A stretch of 64,000 nt of DNA, taken from assembly GCA_013152415.1 (NCBI GenBank), contig JAADGI010000005.1, positions 16,949 through 80,948 of the forward strand, in the 5' to 3' direction. This DNA comes from Gammaproteobacteria bacterium. GTDB taxonomy: Bacteria > Pseudomonadota > Gammaproteobacteria > HyVt-429. Positions 44,581 through 53,224 of the stretch are shown one piece after another. A program made the position numbers and the translations under genes. The notes under the pieces are model-generated. The model made no database searches, was not told where the DNA came from, and worked only from the letters and a program-made list of their open reading frames with translations. How positions within the stretch are numbered: the stretch's first letter is position 1; every line of letters starts with the position of its first letter.

Positions 44581-45759
44581 ATGTCTGCTGATTACGACAT
44601 CATCGTCATCGGTGGCGGCATCCATGGCGTCGGTGTCGCCCAGGCAGCCGCAGCCCGAGGCCATTCGGTACTGGTACTGGAGCAAAACACCCTGGCCAGC
44701 GGCACCTCAAGTCGCTCATCGAAACTCATTCACGGTGGCCTGCGCTATCTGGAGAGTTTCCAGATTTCTCTGGTCTATGAGTGCCTGCGCGAACGGGAGT
44801 TGCTGTTAAAGATCGCGCCGGATTTGGTTCGCCTGGTGCCTTTCCACATTCCAGTGTTCAAAGAAACACGACGCCCCCCGTGGCAGATTCGCATTGGTCT
44901 TAGCCTGTACGCGGCATTAACCGGCTTTGATCCCCATGGACGATTTAAATGTGTCCCCAAAGACCAATGGCAAAACCTGGATGGCCTGACCACCCACAAC
45001 CTCAAGGCGGTCTACCAATATTTTGATGCCCAGACCGACGATGTGGCCCTTACCCAGGCGGTCATGAACTCGGCCCTGTCACTGGGTGCCGAGTTGAGCC
45101 TGCACAGTCAGTGCGTCAATGTGGAACTGGGTCAGGACGACTGTACCGTGGACTATGAGAAAGACGGTTCTGTGCATTCATGTCATGCCAGGGTAGTGGT
45201 CAACGCCAGTGGCCCCTGGGTCAACCACGTTTTAGATCGGTTTACGCCGGGCCTGCCCCAGCGCACAGTCGACCTGGTACAAGGGAGCCACATCATTGTC
45301 GACGGACACCTGGAGCGGGGGATTTACTATATGGAGGCCCCCCAGGACCATCGCGCCATCTTTGCGCTGCCCTGGAAGGATAAACTCATGGTGGGCACCA
45401 CAGAACACAGCTATCACGGTGATCCCGCAGCGGTTGTTCCTTTGCAAGAGGAAAAGGAATATTTATTGGCGGGGCTGGCCCACTACTTTCCAGCCTACGA
45501 GAACCTGACTACAAAAGACATTGTCGATGCCTTCGCCGGTTTGCGAGTTCTGCCCGTGGGTGATGGCAACGCCTTCTCGCGGCCACGGGGCACCGTATTG
45601 TTAACTGATCGGCCCCAAAAACCTCGTGTACTCTCCGTCTACGGTGGCAAACTCACCGCCTATCGCGCCGAAACTGATAAGGTCTTACATTGTCTGTCAT
45701 CCAGTCTGCCTGAACGTAAACCGGTGGCCGATACCCGTCGCTTGCCACTGCAACCATGA
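44581..45759 (+). CDS. FAD-dependent glycerol-3-phosphate dehydrogenase-like protein
   Basis: IIVIGGGIHGVGVAQAAAARGHSVLVLEQNTLASGTSSRSSKLIHGGLRYLE. Confidence 0.9.
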   Translation: MSADYDIIVIGGGIHGVGVAQAAAARGHSVLVLEQNTLASGTSSRSSKLIHGGLRYLESFQISLVYECLRERELLLKIAPDLVRLVPFHIPVFKETRRPPWQIRIGLSLYAALTGFDPHGRFKCVPKDQWQNLDGLTTHNLKAVYQYFDAQTDDVALTQAVMNSALSLGAELSLHSQCVNVELGQDDCTVDYEKDGSVHSCHARVVVNASGPWVNHVLDRFTPGLPQRTVDLVQGSHIIVDGHLERGIYYMEAPQDHRAIFALPWKDKLMVGTTEHSYHGDPAAVVPLQEEKEYLLAGLAHYFPAYENLTTKDIVDAFAGLRVLPVGDGNAFSRPRGTVLLTDRPQKPRVLSVYGGKLTAYRAETDKVLHCLSSSLPERKPVADTRRLPLQP

Positions 45760-46670
45760 CCGAGACGGTGGTCGAGGCGCAGGGTCTGACTAAACGTTAT
45801 GGCGACACCACCGTAGTACGAGGCATCGACCTCAGCGTCCCCCAAGGTCAATGCTTTGGCCTGCTCGGCCCCAACGGGGCCGGCAAGACCACTACCTTGC
45901 GCATGATTCTCGGTGTCACCCCCCGAGACGGTGGGGCGCTACAGATCTTTGGTGTGGATGATCCCAAACAGGCGCACCGGATTCGGGCGCGCATCGGGGT
46001 GGTGCCGCAACTGGACAACCTGGACCCGGACTTTAGTGTCATCGAAAACCTGTCGGTCTATGCCTCCTTCTTTGGCCTGCATGGCACAAAGATAAAAAAA
46101 CGTATCCAACAGCTACTTGAATTCACCGAATTGAGTGATCGTGCCCACACCAAGATCGATGACCTTTCCGGCGGATTAAAACGACGCCTCACCATCGCCC
46201 GGGCACTGATCAACGACCCGGAATTGATCATCCTCGACGAACCCACCACCGGCCTGGACCCCCAGGCCCGGCACATGATCTGGGCACGGCTGCGACAGAT
46301 ACGCCAATCGGGAAAGACTTTGCTGTTGACGACGCACTACATGGAAGAGGCCGAACGCCTGTGTGATGACATCGTCATTATGGACAACGGCCACATCATC
46401 GCCCAGGGTTCACCGGCTGTACTGGTGCAACAGCATATCGAGACCCAGGTGATTGAAGTGCGCGGTATGACCGAATCGATTACGATCAACCTTGACACCT
46501 TCCCACCCTGTCGCCGCCAACAGGTAGGCGACACCCTGTATTGTTACGTGGACGATGTGCGCCCCTTATTGGCACACCTGGAAAGCCTGGACAACATCAC
46601 CACCCTACAACGCCCCGCCAATCTGGAAGACGTGTTCCTAAAACTCACCGGCCACGAACTTCGGGATTGA
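45756..46670 (+). CDS. ABC transporter ATP-binding protein (NodI-like/DrrA-like)
   Basis: GPNGAGKTTTLRMILG, DDLSGGLKRRLTIARALINDPELIILDEPTTGLDP. Confidence 0.93.
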   Translation: MTETVVEAQGLTKRYGDTTVVRGIDLSVPQGQCFGLLGPNGAGKTTTLRMILGVTPRDGGALQIFGVDDPKQAHRIRARIGVVPQLDNLDPDFSVIENLSVYASFFGLHGTKIKKRIQQLLEFTELSDRAHTKIDDLSGGLKRRLTIARALINDPELIILDEPTTGLDPQARHMIWARLRQIRQSGKTLLLTTHYMEEAERLCDDIVIMDNGHIIAQGSPAVLVQQHIETQVIEVRGMTESITINLDTFPPCRRQQVGDTLYCYVDDVRPLLAHLESLDNITTLQRPANLEDVFLKLTGHELRD

Positions 46671-46672
46671 CC

Positions 46673-47449
46673 ATGGATTGGCAACTGCCTCATACCAATC
46701 TTAGGGCCTTGTCGGTGTGGCGACGCAATATACTGGTCTGGCGTAAATTGATGGGGCCAAGCCTGCTCATCAACTTTGGTGAGCCTCTGTTGTATCTGCT
46801 CGGCCTGGGTTATGGCCTGGGACTTTTTATTGGCGAGATGTCAGACATGCCCTACCTGACCTTTCTCGCCTCCGGCATCCTCGCCTCCTCGGCCATGAAC
46901 ACCGCCAGCTTTGAAGGCATGTTCTCGGTCTACACCCGCATGGTGCCGCAACGCACCTACGAAGCCATGCTGGCCACCCCCCTGTCGGTAGACGACATCA
47001 TCGCCGGTGAAATGTTGTGGTGCGCCACCAAGTGCCTCATCAGTGGCACCGCCATCCTGGCCGTCGCCGCCGCCTTAGGTGCCGTCCACGGTAGCCAAGC
47101 ACTTTTTGTACTGCCCATCCTCTTTTTAGTGGGCCTGTGCTTTGCCGGCCCCGCCATCATCATGAGCGCCTTCTCCCGTGGCTATGAATTTTTCAATTAC
47201 TACCTCACACTCTTTATCACCCCCATGTTCATCCTCAGTGGGGTGTTCTATCCCATCAGCGCCCTGCCCGCCGGGGTACAGGCCGTGGTGCAACTGTTGC
47301 CCCTGACCCATGCGGTGCAATTGGTACGACCTCTGGTATCGGGGCAAGCGCTAACCGATGTGGGTCTGCATGTGGCGGTTATTGTGGGCTATGCGTTGGT
47401 AGCTTATTACTTTGCGGTGGTGCTGGTAAGGAAGCGGTTGGTGGTTTAA
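46673..47449 (+). CDS. ABC-2 type transporter permease (NodJ-like)
   Basis: Six-TM ABC-2 permease; start MDWQLPHTNL trimmed from the ORF track; directly follows the ATPase gene. Confidence 0.9.
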   Translation: MDWQLPHTNLRALSVWRRNILVWRKLMGPSLLINFGEPLLYLLGLGYGLGLFIGEMSDMPYLTFLASGILASSAMNTASFEGMFSVYTRMVPQRTYEAMLATPLSVDDIIAGEMLWCATKCLISGTAILAVAAALGAVHGSQALFVLPILFLVGLCFAGPAIIMSAFSRGYEFFNYYLTLFITPMFILSGVFYPISALPAGVQAVVQLLPLTHAVQLVRPLVSGQALTDVGLHVAVIVGYALVAYYFAVVLVRKRLVV

Positions 47450-47457
47450 CGCTCGTC

Positions 47458-47477
47458 ATTCCGGCGGAGGCCGGAAT
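47458..47477. repeat. REP-like palindrome
   Basis: ATTCCGGC-GGAG-GCCGGAAT within gtCATTCCGGCGGAGGCCGGAATCCAG. Confidence 0.65.
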
Positions 47478-47503
47478 CCAGAAGAAAATTATAATAATAA
47501 TTT

Positions 47504-47529
47504 GCCGCAAAGGCGCTGAGGCGCAAAGG
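47504..47529. repeat. Single copy of the GCCGCAAAGGCGCTGAGGCGCAAAG repeat family
   Basis: Near-identical to the left end of the gltD-hemE repeat. Confidence 0.65.
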
Positions 47530-47655
47530 GTTCGCAAAGAAAAACCCCTCAAAACTCACCAAGATCACTACCCAGCATTGCCCCTATCACTTGTGTGGGT
47601 TCATAATGTGGGCATATCGGAAGAATTTTGGACCAACACATAAGGAGATGCTGCT

Positions 47656-49617
47656 ATGAATAAGTTACCTCGGAATTTGGTTGCCTATGCCCTAGTTAGA
47701 GATGATTATGTTCAATCTGGCGATCTTCTTCAAGGCTTAATGCCACTGTTTGAACCAATATTAGCAGAGCAACGCGGAAGAATTTTTGATCCCACCGCAT
47801 TCGCACGGGAAGTCACATCACGCTATGACATCCCCATGGCACCACTTGTAGCCGAGGGTCTTGTCGCTGATATGACGCATGCGCGTCTATTGCAAATGGA
47901 AGGAGATCAGCACACTGCCGTTTATCGTGTCACGAAAAAACTAAAGCCACTCAAGGACTCGGCCTGTGCCGAACGCCTTCAATCTATAATTAGCGATTTT
48001 CTAGGGTTTTCTAAAAAACATCTAAAAGACGCGAACAGAGAGATCTCGCAAGAGAAATTAGAAACTGGGTTATTCGAGCGATTCAAGACTTCCGATTTTC
48101 TGGGAATAGTCGAACAAGGCGAGGGCGAAATCGAAGACACAGATAGGGAAATGGCTGATGAGAGAGCTATCGATATTCTGTGTGCCGAGTTTGTACTTAG
48201 TCTCTCTGAGCAAGATTTGGAATTATTAGTTTCGGTAATAAAGGGTGCTCTGATTGCCGAACTAGTTCTGTCTTTGCAGGCACGGCCTACTGATCTAGAG
48301 ATTCTATCAAATGTCTCTATTGTATGGGACGGGCCACTTCTGCTTGACCTTCTTAATCTGAATACGCCCGAACTTTTTCAATATGCGACTGACCTTTTGG
48401 AGCTGATAAAAAAGACTGAGATGCGCAGCGTGGCATTCAGGCATTATTACAGAGAAATGGTGAGCATCATAGAAATGGCGATCCAATCGGTAAATCAAAA
48501 CGCTGTTCAATCCCAGATGGTAGGACAGCGAATAAAGGCAGACCGCGACAGGTTCGTAGGGGCACAACATCTAATTGGCAATTTACAAACTGAAATTGAA
48601 CGCCGCGGGTTTAAGACTCTTCTTGCAAGCGATTATGTAAGTCAAAAATACTTACAGTACTGCTCCCGTGACTTGGAAGATAAGATTAGGAACAACTTGG
48701 GTTACTTACATGAAAAGCTAGAAGCGAGAGAAAGGGATGCTTTGACAGTCGCAACTACAATTCGGTTGCGCGGAAGACAAAGAAATCCAAAAACTCTTTC
48801 TAAGGCTGGCTGGGTCTTTGTAACCAGAAACCGTGTGCTGGCCGAAAGATCTCGAAAAACACTGCTCATGGAAAAAGAGTTTCAAGAGACGGACTTTCCT
48901 GTCGTTATTTCTGATCGACAGCTTGCGGGTCTGCTTTGGCTGGCGGTGGGTGGGAACCTTGGTTCGTTGTCTAAAAAACGGTTGATAGCAAATTGCATGA
49001 GAGTGCTGACCCCAGGTGCTCAGGTCGTACGAAAAATGATGGAAGTACTTAACGAGACTAGTACAGAGGACACCGAAACATTCAAGACTCTTGTAAATGA
49101 TGAGCGTGTGCGGAGACGCCTGACAGTTCAAACTATTGGTGGTCCACCAACCATTACGCCTCAAAATGCGCGACAGAATATGGACGAGTTGAAAGCCGTT
49201 GTGGCTCAGGAATATGAACAGAAGCTGGATACCGAACAGACAAAATCAAAAGCGCTTAAATCGGAGGTTTCGAATCTAGAAGGTGAGGTGAGTGAGCTTA
49301 AGTCTCTCTTTAAAAATCAAACTAAATCAATAGAGCGGCAAGTGAAGCGGTCTGGAGACCGCGCTGAGCGATTCTCTCGTTTCCTAATCGTAGGTACGTT
49401 CTTTGCCGTGCTAGTCTTAGGAGCATGGCTCGGACTTGATAAAACAATGGCCAAGTATGTAACTGGAATCTCTTTTTTTCTGTCGGCCATAACCTTTTGG
49501 AGGTTCCCAGATATATTGTTTGGAGGAATAGTCAAAAAATGCAGGGGTATGGCCGAACGTAGGAAACGCCTACAGATTGAAAAATCAATGGGGACAGACA
49601 GGATTGATAAGAATTAA
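47656..49617 (+). CDS. 653-aa protein: N-terminal domain, PIN-like domain, coiled coil, C-terminal TM pair; function unknown
   Basis: AAGGAG upstream of ATG; SIVWDGPLLLDLLNL (D225), REMVSI (E267), RERDALTVATTIRLRG (D361), WVFVTRNRVLA (N392); coiled coil ~505-565; hydrophobic segments ~576-594 and ~600-615. Confidence 0.75.
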   Translation: MNKLPRNLVAYALVRDDYVQSGDLLQGLMPLFEPILAEQRGRIFDPTAFAREVTSRYDIPMAPLVAEGLVADMTHARLLQMEGDQHTAVYRVTKKLKPLKDSACAERLQSIISDFLGFSKKHLKDANREISQEKLETGLFERFKTSDFLGIVEQGEGEIEDTDREMADERAIDILCAEFVLSLSEQDLELLVSVIKGALIAELVLSLQARPTDLEILSNVSIVWDGPLLLDLLNLNTPELFQYATDLLELIKKTEMRSVAFRHYYREMVSIIEMAIQSVNQNAVQSQMVGQRIKADRDRFVGAQHLIGNLQTEIERRGFKTLLASDYVSQKYLQYCSRDLEDKIRNNLGYLHEKLEARERDALTVATTIRLRGRQRNPKTLSKAGWVFVTRNRVLAERSRKTLLMEKEFQETDFPVVISDRQLAGLLWLAVGGNLGSLSKKRLIANCMRVLTPGAQVVRKMMEVLNETSTEDTETFKTLVNDERVRRRLTVQTIGGPPTITPQNARQNMDELKAVVAQEYEQKLDTEQTKSKALKSEVSNLEGEVSELKSLFKNQTKSIERQVKRSGDRAERFSRFLIVGTFFAVLVLGAWLGLDKTMAKYVTGISFFLSAITFWRFPDILFGGIVKKCRGMAERRKRLQIEKSMGTDRIDKN

Positions 49618-49691
49618 AGGGGTCAGCATGAACCTCCTTTAGTAATATCCTGCTTTCTGCCTCGAAAATCCTAATTATCAGTAGCAATTGT
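49611..49691. repeat. Direct repeat copy 1 (~81 bp) over the 3' end of the 653-aa gene
   Basis: AATTAAAGG...CTCCTTTAGTAATATCCTGCTTTCTGCC...AATTATCAGTAGCAATTGT; about 8 mismatches and 1 indel versus copy 2. Confidence 0.85.
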
Positions 49692-49726
49692 AATAATTGA
49701 ATAATTGAATAATTGCAGAATAATTG
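49692..49726. repeat. AATAATTG microsatellite (three tandem copies plus one after CAG)
   Basis: AATAATTG AATAATTG AATAATTG CAG AATAATTG. Confidence 0.8.
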
Positions 49727-49746
49727 GGGTCAGAGCAAAAACTCTA

Positions 49747-49937
49747 ATGCTGCCAGACGCATCAAAATATAATCCAGACCCAGACTATCTGCGCGATCTT
49801 CTGAATAAGGCGGGATATTCACAGCGTGGCGCACGCTCGTCAGTATGCGCACCATACGGGATTATCTCAATGTAAATCATCCTAGCGAGGCACCGTATCC
49901 GGTACAGTTTTGTTTAGAAGCTTTGGCGTCCGACTAG
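49747..49937 (+). pseudogene. Decayed small HTH (Cro/CI-like) protein gene
   Basis: MLPDASKYNPDPDYLRDLLNKAGYSQRGA in frame 1 continues as VSMRTIRDYLNVNHPSEAPYPVQFCLEALASD* in frame 0; junction near 49835-49850. Confidence 0.75.
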
Positions 49938-50019
49938 AATTAAAGGGCTCGGAGTGAGCCTCCTTTTAGTAATATCCTGCTTTCTGCCCCGAAAACCCAA
50001 ATTATCAGTAGCAATTGTC
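49938..50019. repeat. Direct repeat copy 2 (~82 bp), starting at the HTH pseudogene stop
   Basis: AATTAAAGG...CTCCTTTTAGTAATATCCTGCTTTCTGCC...AATTATCAGTAGCAATTGT. Confidence 0.85.
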
Positions 50020-50166
50020 AATATATGGTTTATAGTGGCACTCTCGCAGAGAAGTCCTCGTAGTCAGCTCGGAAGTTCCCCTCCTGTTTTGGAAGCCACT
50101 ACCGTCACTTCGCTTTTAGGACATATCTGCGGTTTATCACAACTTAACATTTAGAGGTATATATTC

Positions 50167-50370
50167 ATGGCTTCAGGAACAGTTAAATGGTTTAACGATT
50201 CAAAAGGCTTCGGTTTCATTTCACCTTCAGATGGCAGCAAGGATGTATTCGTGCATCACAGCGCCATTCAAGGCGATGGTTTTAAGTCGCTGGCTGAAGG
50301 TCAACAAGTGTCATACGGCATCGAAGATGGCCCGAAGGGTCCGTCGGCGACGAATGTCCAACCGGAGTAA
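50167..50370 (+). CDS. Cold-shock protein, CspA family
   Basis: [46 protein letters not shown]. Confidence 0.97.
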   Translation: MASGTVKWFNDSKGFGFISPSDGSKDVFVHHSAIQGDGFKSLAEGQQVSYGIEDGPKGPSATNVQPE

Positions 50371-50401
50371 GCAGTTCTCACTGCACAAGCTGTTTTGAGT
50401 G

Positions 50402-50426
50402 AGGCCCCGCTTGCGCGGGGCCTTTT
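50402..50426 (+). terminator. Rho-independent terminator of the csp gene
   Basis: AGGCCCCGC-TTGC-GCGGGGCCT followed by TTTTC. Confidence 0.9.
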
Positions 50427-50522
50427 CTTTTGGGTCTGCCTCGGGTGATGCCCCAGCAGATTCATCTATCAGGGCTGATATTCAGCCTGCTTACACTACT
50501 ACCCGACTTAACCGAGGTGCCG

Positions 50523-50687
50523 ATGGCCAAAACTAATTATTCCTTTGACAAGCGACAACGAGAAATAGCCAAGAAAAAGAAGAAGGATGAAAAACGGTTG
50601 CGTAAACTCGAAAAGCCTCTCACGCTATCCGACGAAGAAACGATCGACAAAGCTGAAATCGAATCACGATCAGTAGGGCCCGTGTGA
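50523..50687 (+). CDS. Small Lys-rich conserved hypothetical protein
   Basis: MAKTNYSFDKRQREIAKKKKKDEKRLRKLEKPL...; start trimmed. Confidence 0.65.
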   Translation: MAKTNYSFDKRQREIAKKKKKDEKRLRKLEKPLTLSDEETIDKAEIESRSVGPV

Positions 50688-50713
50688 ACTGGTTCTAAAT
50701 TCTTTTTGAAAGA

Positions 50714-51781
50714 ATGCAAACCTATATTAATCAACTAGGCTGGAACAACCATTTCCAATCTCAATTAACTCTGGACTCACTGGAGGCTGAGCTGCCTTTT
50801 CGAGTTACCTCAGTGCATCGCAACCGGATTGCATGCCTTGGACTCGATGCACATCAACAGCCAAAAGTACTCAGGCTCCCTACCTACACCTGGCGAAATG
50901 AACCACCGGAAGGGCATCCCACCGTTGGGGACTGGTTGATGCTAGACCACCAACTCACGCCACTTTATCTTCTGGAAAGAAAAACCCTGATAAAGCGACG
51001 CATTGCAGGCCGTGAATCACTCATACAGCTCATTGCGGCAAATATAGATGCCGTGTTCATTGTGACCTCATGTAATGATGAATTTAATCTAAACAGGATA
51101 GAGCGTTATCTGGCGTTGGCCGCTGAGTCACAGATCCAGCCTGTAATAGTGCTTACAAAAATCGATCTCTGCGCGGATGACTCAGCCTATGTCAATGCTA
51201 TTGACAAGGATTATCCCAACCTGCCAGTTGAACGGGTCAATGCCACTGACGCCAATGAAATTAAGACACTGGACAAGTGGATTGGCAGTGGCCAGACGGT
51301 TGCCTTACTCGGTTCCTCGGGCGTGGGGAAATCGACCATTATCAATCGCCTTATAGGCAATGATGAACAAGCCACTGGGGCAATTCGAGAATCAGACAGC
51401 AAAGGCAGACATACGACAACTGTCAGGAGTCTGCATCTACTTGATGGAGGCGGCGTACTACTGGATACCCCTGGCATAAGGGAATTGCAGTTGGTCGATT
51501 CAGAAGAAGGTATTCATGCCACCTTTTCAGACATCAATAAGCTGGCGGCCCAGTGTCGGTTTAGTGATTGTCGGCATAAAGGGGAGCCGGGCTGTGCGGT
51601 GATTAGGGAAATTAAAGAAGGAAGATTAGAGCAACGCCGCCTGGATAATTACCAAAAACTGATGGCCGAACAGACGCGTAGCAGCGAGTCTTTGGCGGAA
51701 AGACGGGTAAACGAACGGGCATTGGGGCGCTTTTATAAACATACCCTACAGTCTGCCCGTAGATTCAAGTCTCGAGATTAG
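50714..51781 (+). CDS. rsgA: Ribosome small-subunit-dependent GTPase RsgA
   Basis: LTKIDL, GSSGVGKSTIINRL, DTPGIRELQL, C-terminal zinc motif CRFSDCRHKGEPGC. Confidence 0.92.
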   Translation: MQTYINQLGWNNHFQSQLTLDSLEAELPFRVTSVHRNRIACLGLDAHQQPKVLRLPTYTWRNEPPEGHPTVGDWLMLDHQLTPLYLLERKTLIKRRIAGRESLIQLIAANIDAVFIVTSCNDEFNLNRIERYLALAAESQIQPVIVLTKIDLCADDSAYVNAIDKDYPNLPVERVNATDANEIKTLDKWIGSGQTVALLGSSGVGKSTIINRLIGNDEQATGAIRESDSKGRHTTTVRSLHLLDGGGVLLDTPGIRELQLVDSEEGIHATFSDINKLAAQCRFSDCRHKGEPGCAVIREIKEGRLEQRRLDNYQKLMAEQTRSSESLAERRVNERALGRFYKHTLQSARRFKSRD

Positions 51782-51922
51782 GGAATAACCGGGAGTTTCC
51801 CTTACTTAAATTAAAGCACAAGCGTAAAGGGGGGCACCTATTAGCCCGCCCCGGTCAATAGCTTAAATGCATCCCTGCCGAAAACAGAAAATCAATGGGG
51901 TCATTGGCTGGACCTGTTTAGG

Positions 51923-52300
51923 TTAGTGCATTTGAGGAACTGCAACTGCCACTTGCTTTTTATAGTCTTCGTCAAAAACAAGGTCGACAGAGAAATCATC
52001 ACCGTCCTCAACAATCTTGATCTGTTTAAGATCCGGCAAACGATTAGCCAAGTAGGTACACAGGGCACCGGCCATAGGTTCGTTATTTGTCTTTAGGGCA
52101 TGAACCAAATTGGCGGCAACAAACCGCGCCCGTTGGTCTTGATTGGGATGGCTAATGTACTCCCCACCCACCTCAATACCGTTGTCCATCTTTTGATCCA
52201 CCTTGTCCAGATGGAGGGCTTGATGATCGGGCAAAGGCCGGTCCCTGTAGTACTCGAGTTGAGCGACGCCGTTGAGTAAAACGGCCATTAGATTAGACAT
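51923..52300 (-). CDS. Conserved hypothetical protein
   Basis: 125-aa ORF with coherent composition, just downstream of the CBS gene. Confidence 0.7.
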   Translation of the reverse strand: MSNLMAVLLNGVAQLEYYRDRPLPDHQALHLDKVDQKMDNGIEVGGEYISHPNQDQRARFVAANLVHALKTNNEPMAGALCTYLANRLPDLKQIKIVEDGDDFSVDLVFDEDYKKQVAVAVPQMH

Positions 52301-52357
52301 GCTAAAACCGAAGTGGTGGATTTATTCGCTGTCTCTCCATGGCGCAGACGATAGCGG

Positions 52358-52840
52358 CTAGTCTCCATCATTAAACTCTTCTCCAAAATCGTCTTCGGGT
52401 CCTGCGGCAGGCTCAATGGCCTCGGTCTGCTCGAGTAAATTGACCGCAACATTGACAAAATCGGCATCGGTAACAATACCGTTCAACTCCCCGTTGCTGA
52501 CTACCGGTAGACATCCAAAATGGTGCTCCTGCAAATATATAGCGGCTTTTCGAACATCGGCATGCTCATCCACCGTATAGAGCTCTTCCTTCATCACCTC
52601 ATCCAATCTAACATTATTCTCAAACCGGCGTTTCTCGCTCTCATCAAAGCCCAACAACTCTGACATAGTTGCAGCAAGCACATCCCGCTGTGACACCAAG
52701 CCCACCAGTTGGCCAAGACCATCGACAATAGGGATATGGCGAATATGTTTTTCGGTCATCAACAAGTGTGCATCCTGAAGGGTGTCTTCGGGCCTCAAGG
52801 TATACAGCTCCGTAGTCATAATTTCTTTTACCGTTACCAT
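52358..52840 (-). CDS. Two-CBS-domain protein
   Basis: VKEIMTTELYTLRPEDTLQDAHLLMTEKHIRHIPIVDGLGQLVGLVSQRD plus second repeat; start MVTVKE. Confidence 0.9.
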   Translation of the reverse strand: MVTVKEIMTTELYTLRPEDTLQDAHLLMTEKHIRHIPIVDGLGQLVGLVSQRDVLAATMSELLGFDESEKRRFENNVRLDEVMKEELYTVDEHADVRKAAIYLQEHHFGCLPVVSNGELNGIVTDADFVNVAVNLLEQTEAIEPAAGPEDDFGEEFNDGD

Positions 52841-52930
52841 CGCGTCACACCTCAATAGGTCAAATGAGTGAATGCAAGGGAAACCCTAATTGCCAGAGTT
52901 TCTGCGATGCCAATACCAACACCGTGTCGA

Positions 52931-53224
52931 TCATAGCGTTCTTGTGCCAACAACTCCATCCTCATCCCGTCGAGCCAAATCCACCATGGCATTAAACAAC
53001 CACCCATGTTGTAACATAACTTGGCCCCAGTTTTGCTTAGCCGCCCCTTGACCCTCCGGGATAGGTGGTTTATTTTCCCCTAGCTCACCCCAATCGCACC
53101 AGTATAATTTTATCCCTGGAAAACAAGAACACACCAAAGCCTGACCTTTATTGAACTCAAGGAGAATTGGATGGATCGCCGCATAAAACTCATGCTCGTA
53201 ATATTTCTTTCTGTGTTTGCACAA
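52931..53224 (-). CDS. Possible short protein or 3' remnant; N-terminus overlaps the divergent CSLREA gene
   Basis: KLYWCDWGELGENKPPIPEGQGAAKQNWGQVMLQHGWLFNAMVDLARRDE is protein-like, but the gene boundary is uncertain. Confidence 0.35.
   Translation of the reverse strand: MCKHRKKYYEHEFYAAIHPILLEFNKGQALVCSCFPGIKLYWCDWGELGENKPPIPEGQGAAKQNWGQVMLQHGWLFNAMVDLARRDEDGVVGTRTL

Noticed and set aside
49611-50019. Integron attC sites as an explanation for repeats at gene 3' ends
   Set aside because: No RYYYAAC/GTTRRRY core pair was found in the repeat and no integrase in the window
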